Source of the DNA: Paludibaculum sp.
GTDB taxonomy: Bacteria; Acidobacteriota; Terriglobia; Bryobacterales; Bryobacteraceae
NCBI GenBank assembly: GCA_029973955.1
Contig: JARKQJ010000217.1
Coordinates: 1-64,000 of the forward strand
Direction of reading: 5' to 3'
DNA: 64,000 nt
This document shows positions 8,848-16,853 of the stretch, piece after piece. A program made the position numbers and the translations under genes. Position 1 is the stretch's first letter, and each line of letters starts with the position of its first letter. Under the pieces are notes generated by a model. It was not told the DNA's origin and ran no database searches. It saw only the letters and a program-made list of their open reading frames with translations.

Positions 8848-9959
8848 GGCTCCAGGGTACCCGAGTCCTCTCCGCGCGTCGATTCGGCTTGGGGGAAGAC
8901 GCGCACATCGATGCCGCTGGATTCGAGGATGAGCCGCTCCACGGGGTTAGGGCGGAGGCGCTGCAAGAAGCCGGTGCGCTGGCTGTGGCCGACGAAGATC
9001 TGGGTGATCTTTTCAGCGGCGGCGCAGCGAAGGATGGCGTCGACGGCGTCTTCGCCGTGCAGCAAGATGAGGGTGGCTTGGGCCTGCCGGGCAAGCGCGA
9101 GGTTGCGTTCCAGCGAAGCGCGGTCCTGCGGGGAGAGTTCGGGCTGCTCGACGTAAGCGGCGTAGAGCCGGCCGTGGAAGCGCTCGGCCTGGCTCTGGGC
9201 GCGGTGAAGCATGAGCGCGGCATTCGAGCGCGGGGTCATGCAGACGAGGATGCGCTCGTGCACGCCGAAGGACTGTTCGATCCCGTTGCTCTGGAGATAG
9301 CGGACGAGCTGCGCATCGACCACTTCGGCGGCGAGGACGAGGGCGATCTCGCGCAGCTCGGAGAGCTGGCGGGCGAGCAGTTCGGGCGGGATCTCCAAAT
9401 CGCCGCTGCCGGCGCGTTCGACGCAGTATTCGGGCGGGGCGTCCACCACTTCGATGTCGTCGGCGCGGAGCAGGAACTGTTCCGGGACAGAGAGATTCAC
9501 GCGGCGGCCGCGGATCGATTCCACGAGCGGCTGCTTTTCGGCGATGTACTGGAGGTTGATGGTGGTGATGACGGAGATGCCGGCGGCGAGCAGATCCTGG
9601 ACGTCCTGCCAGCGGCACTCGTGAAGAGAGCCGGGCGGGTTTCGATGGGCCAGGCCGTCGATGAGGCAGACACCGGGGCGGCGGCGGCGAATGGCTTCCA
9701 GGTCCAGTGCCCCGCCGGGCAACTGAGGGATGATTTCCAGACCGATGCCGCTTTCGGAAGACTGGAGGGCGGCGACCACGACATCCTGTCCGCGCGACTT
9801 GCGGCGGCGGCCTTCGTCGAACATGCGGAACGATTTTCCGACGCCGGCCGCGTAGCCGAGGAAGACTTTGAGGCGGCCGCGGAGATCGTGACCGGACTGT
9901 GCCTCGACGCGGCGCAGCAGTTCATCGGGGCTGGGCTTTCCTGATTGGTCGTCGCGCAT
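8823..9959 (-). CDS. Stand-alone KdpD N-terminal domain with Usp domain (copy 2, divergent)
   Basis: A 378-residue paralogue of the neighbouring KdpD N-terminal protein. Walker A GYAAGVGKS (35-43) is intact, but the Walker B acidic pair DE is DG (Asp101-Gly102), and the HTN motif reads HRN. The TTINLQYI segment matches TTMNIQHL of copy 1. A Usp-like domain follows from about residue 250. The ATG at 9959 is chosen because AAAGGTAG lies just upstream. The longer frame to 10007 would overlap the porin gene. It starts 17 bp after the porin stop, so it belongs to the kdp operon. Loss of the Walker B Glu suggests altered or absent ATP hydrolysis. Confidence 0.86.
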   Translation of the reverse strand: MRDDQSGKPSPDELLRRVEAQSGHDLRGRLKVFLGYAAGVGKSFRMFDEGRRRKSRGQDVVVAALQSSESGIGLEIIPQLPGGALDLEAIRRRRPGVCLIDGLAHRNPPGSLHECRWQDVQDLLAAGISVITTINLQYIAEKQPLVESIRGRRVNLSVPEQFLLRADDIEVVDAPPEYCVERAGSGDLEIPPELLARQLSELREIALVLAAEVVDAQLVRYLQSNGIEQSFGVHERILVCMTPRSNAALMLHRAQSQAERFHGRLYAAYVEQPELSPQDRASLERNLALARQAQATLILLHGEDAVDAILRCAAAEKITQIFVGHSQRTGFLQRLRPNPVERLILESSGIDVRVFPQAESTRGEDSGTLEPCQPRPEN

Positions 9960-9976
9960 TCCGCTACCTTTCAGCT

Positions 9977-11257
9977 CTACCACGAGCCGGCCTTGCCTCC
10001 GAGCCACCAGAGCATCCCGAGCGTGAAAGTGTCCTGGTGACTGGAGAGCCGGCCGGGCTGGCTGGTGGAAAAGAAGGCCACGTTCGAGAAGTCGCGGCGG
10101 TACTCGAGCCGAGCTTCGAAGCCTTCCACGGGCCGCCAGCCGAGCGTGGAAGTGAGTTCGTTGAGGTTCTGAATGGTTCCGCTGAACAGGCCGGCGCGAT
10201 CGTTGAGGCGCTCATAGCGCTGGCCGAAGTAGAACGTGGGCGCGAGTTGATAGCGAAGATACGCCGCGCCGCCGGTGACGCGCCGCGGAGGGCTGTCAGG
10301 CAGAGTGCGCTGCAGGACGGTGTCGAATTCGCCGCCGAGCGTGAGGCGGGGAGTGGCGTTCCAGAAGGCGTAAGTATCGATGATGTGGAGGCGGCCGGTG
10401 AAGGCGGGGCCGGGGTGCTCCTGGCCGTTGTAATAGTTCAGAGTCCAGGTCAGATTGCGATTGGGGCGGATGACGGCCTGACCCAACTGCGACTTGAAGC
10501 CGTTGAAGTCCTCCGTCTGGTTGGCGCCGTTGACGAGCCAGTAGGCGAGAGTGAGCCGGTCATTCACAGCGTAGCTATTCCGGAAGCCCATGTGGTAGAA
10601 GGGCAGGAAATTGAAGAAGAAGCTGCGGGAGTAGTTGATCTGATCCTTGGTGTAGTTGCCCTCAGGCCCAAGGGCGCTGGCCCACTTGCCGAAGTCGACG
10701 GTGAGGCCAGTGCCGACGGGGAGGACGTAGGTTCCGTAGGCCTGGAAGATGTTGCGATAGAGCTGGGGACGGGGTTCGTTCTGGGCACTGCCCTGCAAGG
10801 CCTCGGTGGCCTGGCCGAACATGAGGTCGAGGCGGTAGCCCCAATTGCGGCCAGCATTGAGATCGGAGGCGCGCTCCACCATGAGGCCGGTTTGGTTGAT
10901 GCTGAAACTGTTGGCGGCGGTATCGTAGGCGCGGAGTTGGTTGGAGCGGTCCGCGGGGCGGTTGGCGTTCCAGGCGTAGTAGCCGTCGAAGTGGACGTTG
11001 AGAGTGGTGTCCTTCCACAAGGGGTTGGCGGACTCCGCCTGGACCGGGGCCGCGGGGGCCGGCGGCGAGGGGGGCGCGGGCTGAGGTGCCGCGCCGAGCT
11101 TCGTTTCCAGGGCAGAGAGCCGCAGTTCGAGTGCGGCGATTCTGGCGAGCAGCTCTTTTTCGCGGGCCGCCGACGGGGAAGCGGCGTCCTGCGCGCGGGC
11201 CGCCGAGGGCACAACAAAGGCGAGGGTGGCAAGCAGGGCCACCAGACGGATCATCAT
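9977..11257 (-). CDS. Putative outer-membrane porin of the kdp operon
   Basis: A 426-residue protein with signal peptide (MMIRLVALLATLAFVVPSAARA). A short coiled coil (AAREKELLARIAALELRLSALE, about residues 30-52) and a Pro/Ala linker follow, then a beta-barrel of alternating aromatic strands such as LNVHFDGYYAWNANRP and FFFNFLPFYHMGFRNSY. It resembles the OmpL/BBP2-like putative porins of Acidobacteriota. It lies between kdpC and the KdpD-like genes on the same strand with 42-bp and 17-bp gaps, so it is very likely co-expressed with the potassium pump. A role in letting K+ through the outer membrane is inferred. Confidence 0.85.
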   Translation of the reverse strand: MMIRLVALLATLAFVVPSAARAQDAASPSAAREKELLARIAALELRLSALETKLGAAPQPAPPSPPAPAAPVQAESANPLWKDTTLNVHFDGYYAWNANRPADRSNQLRAYDTAANSFSINQTGLMVERASDLNAGRNWGYRLDLMFGQATEALQGSAQNEPRPQLYRNIFQAYGTYVLPVGTGLTVDFGKWASALGPEGNYTKDQINYSRSFFFNFLPFYHMGFRNSYAVNDRLTLAYWLVNGANQTEDFNGFKSQLGQAVIRPNRNLTWTLNYYNGQEHPGPAFTGRLHIIDTYAFWNATPRLTLGGEFDTVLQRTLPDSPPRRVTGGAAYLRYQLAPTFYFGQRYERLNDRAGLFSGTIQNLNELTSTLGWRPVEGFEARLEYRRDFSNVAFFSTSQPGRLSSHQDTFTLGMLWWLGGKAGSW

Positions 11258-11299
11258 GGTTGTTCTCTTTCCGGTGATTTGCGTGGGCTGGCGCGGGTA

Positions 11300-11866
11300 C
11301 TAGCGTTGCGGCTGCCGCGCATTCAAAGCCAGGTTCAGCAGGAGGACGTTGACGCGCGGTTCGCCGAGGAAGCCGAGGTCGCGGGCTTCCGTGTATTGAT
11401 CGACGAGCGAGGCGAGTTCGGGTTCGGGGATGTTGCGCGCTTTGGCGACGCGGGGGACCTGGAGGAGCGCATTGGCGGGGGTGATGTGAGGATCGAGGCC
11501 GCTGGCGCTGGTGGTGAGCATATCGGCGGGAATGTCGTTCCGCAGACCTTCGGCTGCTTTGGCGGCCTTGACGCGATCGAACAGCTTCTGGCTGGTGGGG
11601 CCGAGGTTGGAGCCGCCGGAGGCAGAGGCGTCGTAGCCGTTGCTGCCGGCCGCGGAGGGGCGCGGGTGGAAGTACTCGGGCTTTGAGAAGTTCTGGCCGA
11701 GGAGCTTCGAGCCGATCACGCGGCCGTCCTTCGAGATGAGGCTGCCGTTGGCCTGCGCGGGGAAGAGGCCCTGGCAGAGAGCGGTGACGAGAGCGGGATA
11801 GAGCACGCCGGCGAGGACGGTCATCAGCAGGGTCATGCGCAGTGCGGGAATCATTTGTCTCCACAT
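11300..11866 (-). CDS. kdpC: Potassium-transporting ATPase subunit C
   Basis: A 188-residue protein with one N-terminal membrane helix (about 10-30), then the periplasmic KdpC domain with the family motifs GSKLLGQNF, FHPRPSAA, NLGPTS and ASGLDPHI. KdpC assists K+ capture by KdpA in the KdpFABC pump. AAGGAG lies 8 nt before the ATG. It starts 12 bp after kdpB. Confidence 0.97.
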   Translation of the reverse strand: MWRQMIPALRMTLLMTVLAGVLYPALVTALCQGLFPAQANGSLISKDGRVIGSKLLGQNFSKPEYFHPRPSAAGSNGYDASASGGSNLGPTSQKLFDRVKAAKAAEGLRNDIPADMLTTSASGLDPHITPANALLQVPRVAKARNIPEPELASLVDQYTEARDLGFLGEPRVNVLLLNLALNARQPQR

Positions 11867-11878
11867 GGTGGTTGCTCC

Positions 11879-13993
11879 TTAAGCCAAGCCGAGGAAGTGC
11901 ACGAGGCGGTCGATGGCCCAGATGCCTGGGAAGGGTGCGACAAGACCGCCGAGTCCGTAGATGAGCAGGTTGCGGCGCAGCAGCGCGCGGGCGGTTTCAG
12001 GCCGGTACCGGACGCCACGCAGGGCCAGCGGCACCAGCGCGATGATGATGAGCGCGTTGAAGATGACGGCGGAGAGCACGGCGCTGCGCGGGTTGTTCAG
12101 GCCCATGACGTTGAGGGCGCCGAGGGCTGGGAAGGTGGCCATGAACATGGCGGGGATGATGGCGAAGTACTTGGCTACATCGTTGGCGATGGAGAAAGTG
12201 GTGAGCGCGCCGCGGGTGATGAGCAGTTGCTTGCCGATGGCGACGACTTCGATGAGTTTGGTGGGATTGGAGTCGAGGTCCACCATGTTGCCGGCTTCCT
12301 TGGCGGCCAGGGTGCCGGTGTTCATGGCGAGGCCGACGTCGGCCTGGGCGAGGGCGGGAGCGTCGTTGGTGCCGTCGCCGGTCATGGCGACGAGGCGGCC
12401 CTCGCTCTGCTCCTTCCTGATGTAGTTGAGCTTGTCGGCGGGCGAGGCCTGGGCGAGGAAGTTGTCGACGCCGGCCTCGGCGGCGATGGCGGCGGCGGTG
12501 AGGGGATTGTCGCCGGTGATCATCACCGTGGTGATGCCCATGCGGCGGAGTTGGGCGAGCCGCTCCTTCATGCCGCCCTTAACGACGTCTTTGAGATGGA
12601 TGACGCCGAGGGCGCGGCGGCCGTTGGCGACGGCCAGCGGGGTGCCGCCCTGGCGGGAGATGCGTTCGGCGATCTCGCGCAGTTCGGGGGTGACGGAGCC
12701 GCCCTCTTCGGTGACGAACTGGGCGATGGATTCGGTGGCACCTTTGCGCAGGCGGCCGGTGTCGATGTCCACACCGCTCATGCGCGTGTAGGCGGAAAAG
12801 GGGATGAAGTGAGCTTCGTGCTGGGCGAGTTCGCGGCCACGCAGTCCGTACTTCTCCTTGGCGAGCACGACGACGGAGCGGCCCTCGGGGGTTTCGTCGG
12901 CCAGACTGGAGAGCTGTGCGGCTTCGGCGAGCTCGGTTTCGGTGACGCCTGGCACGGGAAGGAACTCGACGGCCTGGCGGTTGCCGATGGTGATGGTGCC
13001 GGTCTTGTCGAGGAGGAGCGTATTGACGTCGCCGGCGGCCTCGACGGCTTTGCCGCTCATGGCGAGGACGTTGTGCTGCATGACGCGATCCATGCCGGCG
13101 ATGCCGATGGCGGAGAGCAGGCCGCCGATGGTGGTGGGGATCAGGCAAACCAGCAGCGAGACGAGCACAGCCATGCTGGGGACGGCGCCGGCGGCGGCGG
13201 CGGAGATACTGTACCGCGAGAAAGGCTGAAGCGTGACGACGGCCAGCAGGAAGATGAGCGTAAGGCCGGCGATGAGGATGTTGAGGGCGATTTCATTGGG
13301 GGTCTTCTGGCGCTCGGCGCCCTCGACGAGGGCGATCATGCGGTCGAGGAAGGTCTCACCGGGATTGGAGGTGATGCGGATGCGGATCTGGTCGGAGAGG
13401 ACTTTGGTGCCGCCGGTGACGGCGGAGCGGTCGCCGCCGGATTCGCGGATGACGGGCGCGCTTTCCCCGGTGATGACGGACTCGTCGACAGTGGCGATGC
13501 CTTCGATGACTTCGCCATCGCCGGGGATGGTGTCGCCGGCTTCGCAGAGCACTTCGTCGCCGGCGCGGAGCAGCGAGGAGGGGACGGTCTCGATGGTGCC
13601 GTTCTGGCGCAGGCGGCGGGCGGCGGAATCGGACTTGGTCTTGCGCAGCGTGTCGGCCTGGGCCTTGCCGCGAGCTTCGGCCATGGCTTCGGCGAAGTTC
13701 GCAAACAGTACGGTGAACCACAGCCAGAGCGCGATCTGGAGGTTGAAGCCGAGGCCGGCTGCGCCGGTGGCGAGGTCGCGAACGAGGAGCAGCGTGGTGA
13801 GGGCGGCGCCGATTTCGACGACGAAGATCACCGGGTTCTTCAGCAAGCGCGCGGGGTTCAGTTTCAGGAAGGAATCCCGGACGGCGCGGCGGAGGATTTC
13901 GGAGTCCAACAGCGGACGCGCGTGGGCTAGTTTCTTTGGAAGAAGCTGAGTGGCGCCGGCATCACTGCGCGGGGTTTGGGTGAGCATGGTCAT
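11879..13993 (-). CDS. kdpB: Potassium-transporting P-type ATPase subunit B
   Basis: A 704-residue P-type ATPase, the energising subunit of the KdpFABC high-affinity K+ pump. Visible motifs are the actuator TGES (175-178), the phosphorylation site DKTGTIT (329-335, Asp329), the nucleotide-binding region with MSGVD, and the hinge [12 protein letters not shown]. Membrane helices flank these at the usual places. Length is normal for KdpB (about 680-700). The start lies 1 nt after the kdpA stop (TAA-C-ATG), so the two are translationally linked. Confidence 0.98.
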   Translation of the reverse strand: MTMLTQTPRSDAGATQLLPKKLAHARPLLDSEILRRAVRDSFLKLNPARLLKNPVIFVVEIGAALTTLLLVRDLATGAAGLGFNLQIALWLWFTVLFANFAEAMAEARGKAQADTLRKTKSDSAARRLRQNGTIETVPSSLLRAGDEVLCEAGDTIPGDGEVIEGIATVDESVITGESAPVIRESGGDRSAVTGGTKVLSDQIRIRITSNPGETFLDRMIALVEGAERQKTPNEIALNILIAGLTLIFLLAVVTLQPFSRYSISAAAAGAVPSMAVLVSLLVCLIPTTIGGLLSAIGIAGMDRVMQHNVLAMSGKAVEAAGDVNTLLLDKTGTITIGNRQAVEFLPVPGVTETELAEAAQLSSLADETPEGRSVVVLAKEKYGLRGRELAQHEAHFIPFSAYTRMSGVDIDTGRLRKGATESIAQFVTEEGGSVTPELREIAERISRQGGTPLAVANGRRALGVIHLKDVVKGGMKERLAQLRRMGITTVMITGDNPLTAAAIAAEAGVDNFLAQASPADKLNYIRKEQSEGRLVAMTGDGTNDAPALAQADVGLAMNTGTLAAKEAGNMVDLDSNPTKLIEVVAIGKQLLITRGALTTFSIANDVAKYFAIIPAMFMATFPALGALNVMGLNNPRSAVLSAVIFNALIIIALVPLALRGVRYRPETARALLRRNLLIYGLGGLVAPFPGIWAIDRLVHFLGLA

Positions 13994-13994
13994 G

Positions 13995-15782
13995 TTAGAA
14001 GAGCCTCCCTTGCTGCATGAGCAGATGCTCCACCACCGGGCTCAAGGAGAGCGCGGGGAAGAACGTCAGGGCGCCGACGATGACGACGGTGCCGACGAGG
14101 AGCGTGACGAAGAGCGGACCGTGAGTGGGGAGCGTGCCGGTGGTGGCGGCGAGTTTCCTTTTGGCGGCCAGACTGGAGGCGGCGGCGAGCATCGGAATGA
14201 TGATGAGGAAGCGGCCGATGAGCATGGCGAGGCCGAGGGTGAGGTTGTACCAGGGCGTGTTGGCGTTGAGGCCGGCGAAGGCGCTGCCGTTGTTGGCGGC
14301 GGCGCTTGAGTAAGAGTAGAGCAGTTCGCCGAAGCCGTGCGGGCCGGCGTTGTTGAGGTTGGCGGTGGCGGGCCCGCCGGCGTTCCAGTAGGAGCCTTGG
14401 GCGAATTCGATAACGGCGCCGGCGCCGGTAAAGAGCAGGATCGCGGCGGAGGTAGCGATGAGGGCCAGCATGGCCATCTTCACCTCCTTGCCCTCGATCT
14501 TCTTGCCGAGGTACTCCGGCGTCCGGCCCACCATGAGGCCGGCGATGAAGACGGCGAGGATCGCGAAGAGCAGAATGCCGTAGAGGCCGGCGCCGGTGCC
14601 GCCGAAGATCACTTCGCCGGTCTGCATATTGAAGAGCGGGACGAGACCGCCGAGGGGCGTGAAGCTGTCGTGCATGCCGTTGACGGCGCCGCAACTGGCG
14701 CCGGTGGTGATGGCGGCGAAGTGGGCGGTGGCGGCGATGCCGAAGCGCACTTCCTTGCCCTCCATGTTGCCCCCGGGCTGTGTCGCGCTGGGATCGGTTT
14801 GCAGGCCGAGCCTGGCCAGGACGGGATTGCCGGACTGCTCAGCGCCGTAGAGGACGCAGACACCGAGCAGGAACAGCACACTCATGGCGGCGAAGAGCGC
14901 CCAGCCCTGTTTCTGGTCGCCCACCATGCGACCGAAGGTGTAGGTGAGGCCGGCAGGGATGAGGAAGATCATGAGCATCTGCACGAGGTTGGTGAGCGGA
15001 GTGGGGTTTTCGTAGGGGTGCGCGGAGTTGGCGTTGAAGAAACCGCCGCCGTTGGTGCCGAGCATTTTGATGGCTTCCTGAGAGGCGACGGGGCCTTGCG
15101 CGATCACCTGCGGCTGGCCTTCGAGGGTGACGACTTTCACGGAGGGCGAGAGGTTCTGGATGACACCCTGCGAGCAGAGCAGCAACGCTCCGGCTAGGGA
15201 GAGCGGGAGGAAGAGGTAGACGACGGCGCGAGTGAGGTCCACCCAGAAGTTGCCGATCGAAGAGGCCTGCTGGCGGGCGAAGCCGCGGCTGAGCGCAACG
15301 GCGACGGCCACGCCGGCGGCGGCGGAGGTGAAGTTCTGCACGGTGAGGGCGGCCATCTGGACGAGGTAGCTGAGCGTGGTTTCGCCGGCGTAGGATTGCC
15401 AGTTGGTATTGGTGACGAAGCTGACTGCGGTGTTGAAGGCGAGATCCGGCGTGACGGGTGTGGCGCCTGAGGGCGCGGCGGAGGTTCCGAAGCTCATCGG
15501 GTTGAACGGCAGCCAGCCCTGCCAGCGCTGCAGCAGGTAGACGAAAAGAAAGCTGAAGAAGCTAAAGGAGAGCAGGCTGGCGGCGTATTGCGTCCAGCGC
15601 TGTTCGCTATCTGGGCGCACGCCGGTGGCGCGGTAGCAAAGGCGCTCCAGCGGTGAGAGCACGGGGTGGAGGAAGGTGCGCTCGCCCTGGAAGAGGCGCG
15701 CCATGAAGGCGCCCATGGGCTTGGTGAACAATGCCAGCAGGCCGAAGAAGGCGGCGATTTGAAAGAGGCCATTGGGGGTCAT
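13995..15782 (-). CDS. kdpA: Potassium-transporting ATPase subunit A
   Basis: A 595-residue multi-pass channel-like subunit. Selectivity-filter-type segments include [30 protein letters not shown] and [14 protein letters not shown], characteristic of the four repeated MPM units of KdpA. The start [14 protein letters not shown] at 15782 is preceded by AAGGAAA. The frame is open to 16142, but that extension covers kdpF and the upstream microprotein in another frame and is not credible. It binds and imports K+ using energy from KdpB. Confidence 0.98.
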   Translation of the reverse strand: MTPNGLFQIAAFFGLLALFTKPMGAFMARLFQGERTFLHPVLSPLERLCYRATGVRPDSEQRWTQYAASLLSFSFFSFLFVYLLQRWQGWLPFNPMSFGTSAAPSGATPVTPDLAFNTAVSFVTNTNWQSYAGETTLSYLVQMAALTVQNFTSAAAGVAVAVALSRGFARQQASSIGNFWVDLTRAVVYLFLPLSLAGALLLCSQGVIQNLSPSVKVVTLEGQPQVIAQGPVASQEAIKMLGTNGGGFFNANSAHPYENPTPLTNLVQMLMIFLIPAGLTYTFGRMVGDQKQGWALFAAMSVLFLLGVCVLYGAEQSGNPVLARLGLQTDPSATQPGGNMEGKEVRFGIAATAHFAAITTGASCGAVNGMHDSFTPLGGLVPLFNMQTGEVIFGGTGAGLYGILLFAILAVFIAGLMVGRTPEYLGKKIEGKEVKMAMLALIATSAAILLFTGAGAVIEFAQGSYWNAGGPATANLNNAGPHGFGELLYSYSSAAANNGSAFAGLNANTPWYNLTLGLAMLIGRFLIIIPMLAAASSLAAKRKLAATTGTLPTHGPLFVTLLVGTVVIVGALTFFPALSLSPVVEHLLMQQGRLF

Positions 15783-15795
15783 TGATGTTTCCTTA

Positions 15796-15842
15796 AGAAG
15801 CGCTCCGGCTTCGGGATGTGTACTTAGAAGCGCTCCGGCTTC
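15796..15842. repeat. 17-bp direct repeat around the kdpF stop codon
   Basis: The sequence AGAAGCGCTCCGGCTTC occurs at 15796-15812 and again at 15826-15842, exactly 30 bp apart. Copy 2 encodes the C-terminal residues KPERF of KdpF, and copy 1 lies between the kdpF stop and the kdpA ribosome-binding site. Each copy can fold as a small GAAGC/GCTTC hairpin. A tandem duplication of the kdpF end is the simplest origin. Confidence 0.7.
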
Positions 15843-15907
15843 AGCAGCGCATAGAGGAGATAGAGGAAGAGCAGGGCTGCGCAGGCAGCGCCCAGTAGGT
15901 AGTCCAT
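15824..15907 (-). CDS. kdpF: KdpF small membrane subunit
   Basis: A 27-residue ORF starting [17 protein letters not shown] and ending in LKPERF. It is one hydrophobic helix followed by a short basic tail, as in known KdpF, which stabilises the KdpFABC complex. It is 41 bp upstream of kdpA, with AAAGGAATCC just before the ATG. Confidence 0.85.
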   Translation of the reverse strand: MDYLLGAACAALLFLYLLYALLKPERF

Positions 15908-15928
15908 CGGATTCCTTTCCGCCCGGTT

Positions 15929-16012
15929 TCAGAGCTTTTCGCAGGCCTTGGTCAACGCCCAGCAGAGGGCAAAGAACGCGAGTGCCGTCGCGATGTAGAG
16001 AGCATCGGCCAT
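15929..16012 (-). CDS. 27-residue membrane microprotein upstream of kdpF
   Basis: The [21 protein letters not shown]... ends in CEKL at residue 27. It is a single transmembrane helix with a short charged tail. AGGAAAGGACC precedes the ATG and the ORF lies 18 bp after the Usp-like gene and 21 bp before kdpF. Similar small ORFs are familiar next to kdpF in other bacteria but are usually not annotated (recalled, not checked). A role as an additional small Kdp subunit or assembly aid is inferred from position alone. Confidence 0.65.
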   Translation of the reverse strand: MADALYIATALAFFALCWALTKACEKL

Positions 16013-16030
16013 GTGGGGGTCCTTTCCTGG

Positions 16031-16540
16031 TCAGTGGTTTTCGCGAATGCGGGTGGAGGTGCGCACGACGTGATGGCCGGCGGCGCGGAGGCGGTGAGCG
16101 AGGCGGTCTTCTGAGGTCCACCACCAACCGGAGCGCGTCCACCAGTGGCTCGTGGCGCGGCCGATGACGATGACGGAGTGGCGGGCAAGGCGCTTCTCAA
16201 GGCCTTCCCAATCGCTCCGGCAGAGGACGATTTCAGCGGTAGCCTCCACGGATGCGCCGGTGGTTTGGACTCCGCTGGATTCAACGAGGGCACGAAACCG
16301 GCGCTGGAGAAATGCGAGGTCGCGCTCCGGGCGGTCCAGAGGGAGCTGGTAAGGAACGGTTTCCAGCGCCAGCAGCCGGATGCGGGAGCCGAGGCCCTGC
16401 GCGAGTTGGGCGGCTGTGCGGAGCGCGCCGAGAGTGGACGGGAGGCCAGTGTAGAGAACGTGCACCTCCATGGTCCAGGAGGGGTGCGGCAGGACAGGAT
16501 CGGGCGCCGTGCCGGTTGGTTGCGAGAGCTTGGAATCCAT
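16031..16540 (-). CDS. Usp-like protein, first gene of the kdp operon
   Basis: A 169-residue protein starting [10 protein letters not shown]. The core from about residue 24 ([28 protein letters not shown]) is laid out like an alpha/beta universal-stress fold: beta strand, helix, then the strand [11 protein letters not shown]. The C-terminal part has [16 protein letters not shown] where typical Usp proteins carry the ATP-loop, so nucleotide binding is uncertain. GTGGAGACG lies 8 nt before this ATG. A GTG six codons upstream (16558) is the alternative start. Position suggests a potassium or c-di-nucleotide-linked regulatory role. Confidence 0.7.
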   Translation of the reverse strand: MDSKLSQPTGTAPDPVLPHPSWTMEVHVLYTGLPSTLGALRTAAQLAQGLGSRIRLLALETVPYQLPLDRPERDLAFLQRRFRALVESSGVQTTGASVEATAEIVLCRSDWEGLEKRLARHSVIVIGRATSHWWTRSGWWWTSEDRLAHRLRAAGHHVVRTSTRIRENH

Positions 16541-16575
16541 ATCATCGTCTCCACTCACGATGCTAGGGGCGGAGG

Positions 16576-16592
16576 CGTAAGGAAGTCATAAA
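16576..16592 (-). promoter_or_regulatory. Candidate KdpE box upstream of the kdp operon
   Basis: The minus strand reads TTTATG-N5-CTTACG followed by CCTCCGCCC. This resembles the Escherichia coli kdp operator as recalled (TTTATA-N5-TTTACA followed by a C/G-rich stretch). It lies 36 bp before the Usp-like start codon. A -10-like TAGCAT follows at 16560-16565, and there is no good -35, as expected for an activator-dependent promoter. Assignment to KdpE is inferred. Confidence 0.35.
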
Positions 16593-16679
16593 GAGCCCCT
16601 AAGGATTCCGTTATGGACCCCAAAATGATTGTGGCGGGCTCGAGATGAGCGCCGCGCGAGGCCGGGCAGAGAGGACGAA

Positions 16680-16853
16680 TTACGTTCCTTGTTCCCGAAG
16701 CGGCGCACTCGCAGAGAGGGACGCTTCCGGGGCGGCCGGGCGAACCCGGATATCCCGAACGTTTCACCGCCTTCCGCGGGCGCTCCGGCCGTCCAGCGTA
16801 CCGGGCGCTTACCGCGCTGGGCCTGTCGGTGGCCCGAAAGTCGAGTCAAAGAG
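16680..16853 (-). ncRNA. Candidate structured RNA downstream of the TnpB-like gene
   Basis: The gene-free stretch 16541-16853 begins right after the TnpB-like stop. Within about 140 nt it holds a run of hairpins: GGGCC/GGCCC (16819-16835), CAGCG/CGCTG (16794-16819), CCGC/GCGG (16767-16779), CCGGG-TTCG-CCCGG with a stable tetraloop (16736-16749), and a 9-bp stem with one mismatch (16694-16702 with 16722-16730). No coding frame here looks like protein. TnpB-type nucleases have their guide RNA encoded at this position. It could instead be part of the kdp leader. Ends are approximate, and no U-tract terminator is visible. Confidence 0.4.

Noticed and set aside
11855-13930. 691-codon plus-strand open frame
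   Set aside because: Antisense to kdpB, with an acidic low-complexity translation. Similar shadows oppose kdpA, blaR1 and the KdpD-like genes.
16666-16723. CRISPR array near the Cas12-like gene
   Set aside because: Only one imperfect pair of a 12-nt repeat is present. There is no regular repeat-spacer series here or elsewhere in the window.
16541-16853. c-di-AMP (ydaO-type) riboswitch before the kdp operon
   Set aside because: Considered because such riboswitches control K+ genes in other phyla, but I could not find the conserved ydaO core segments in this stretch.
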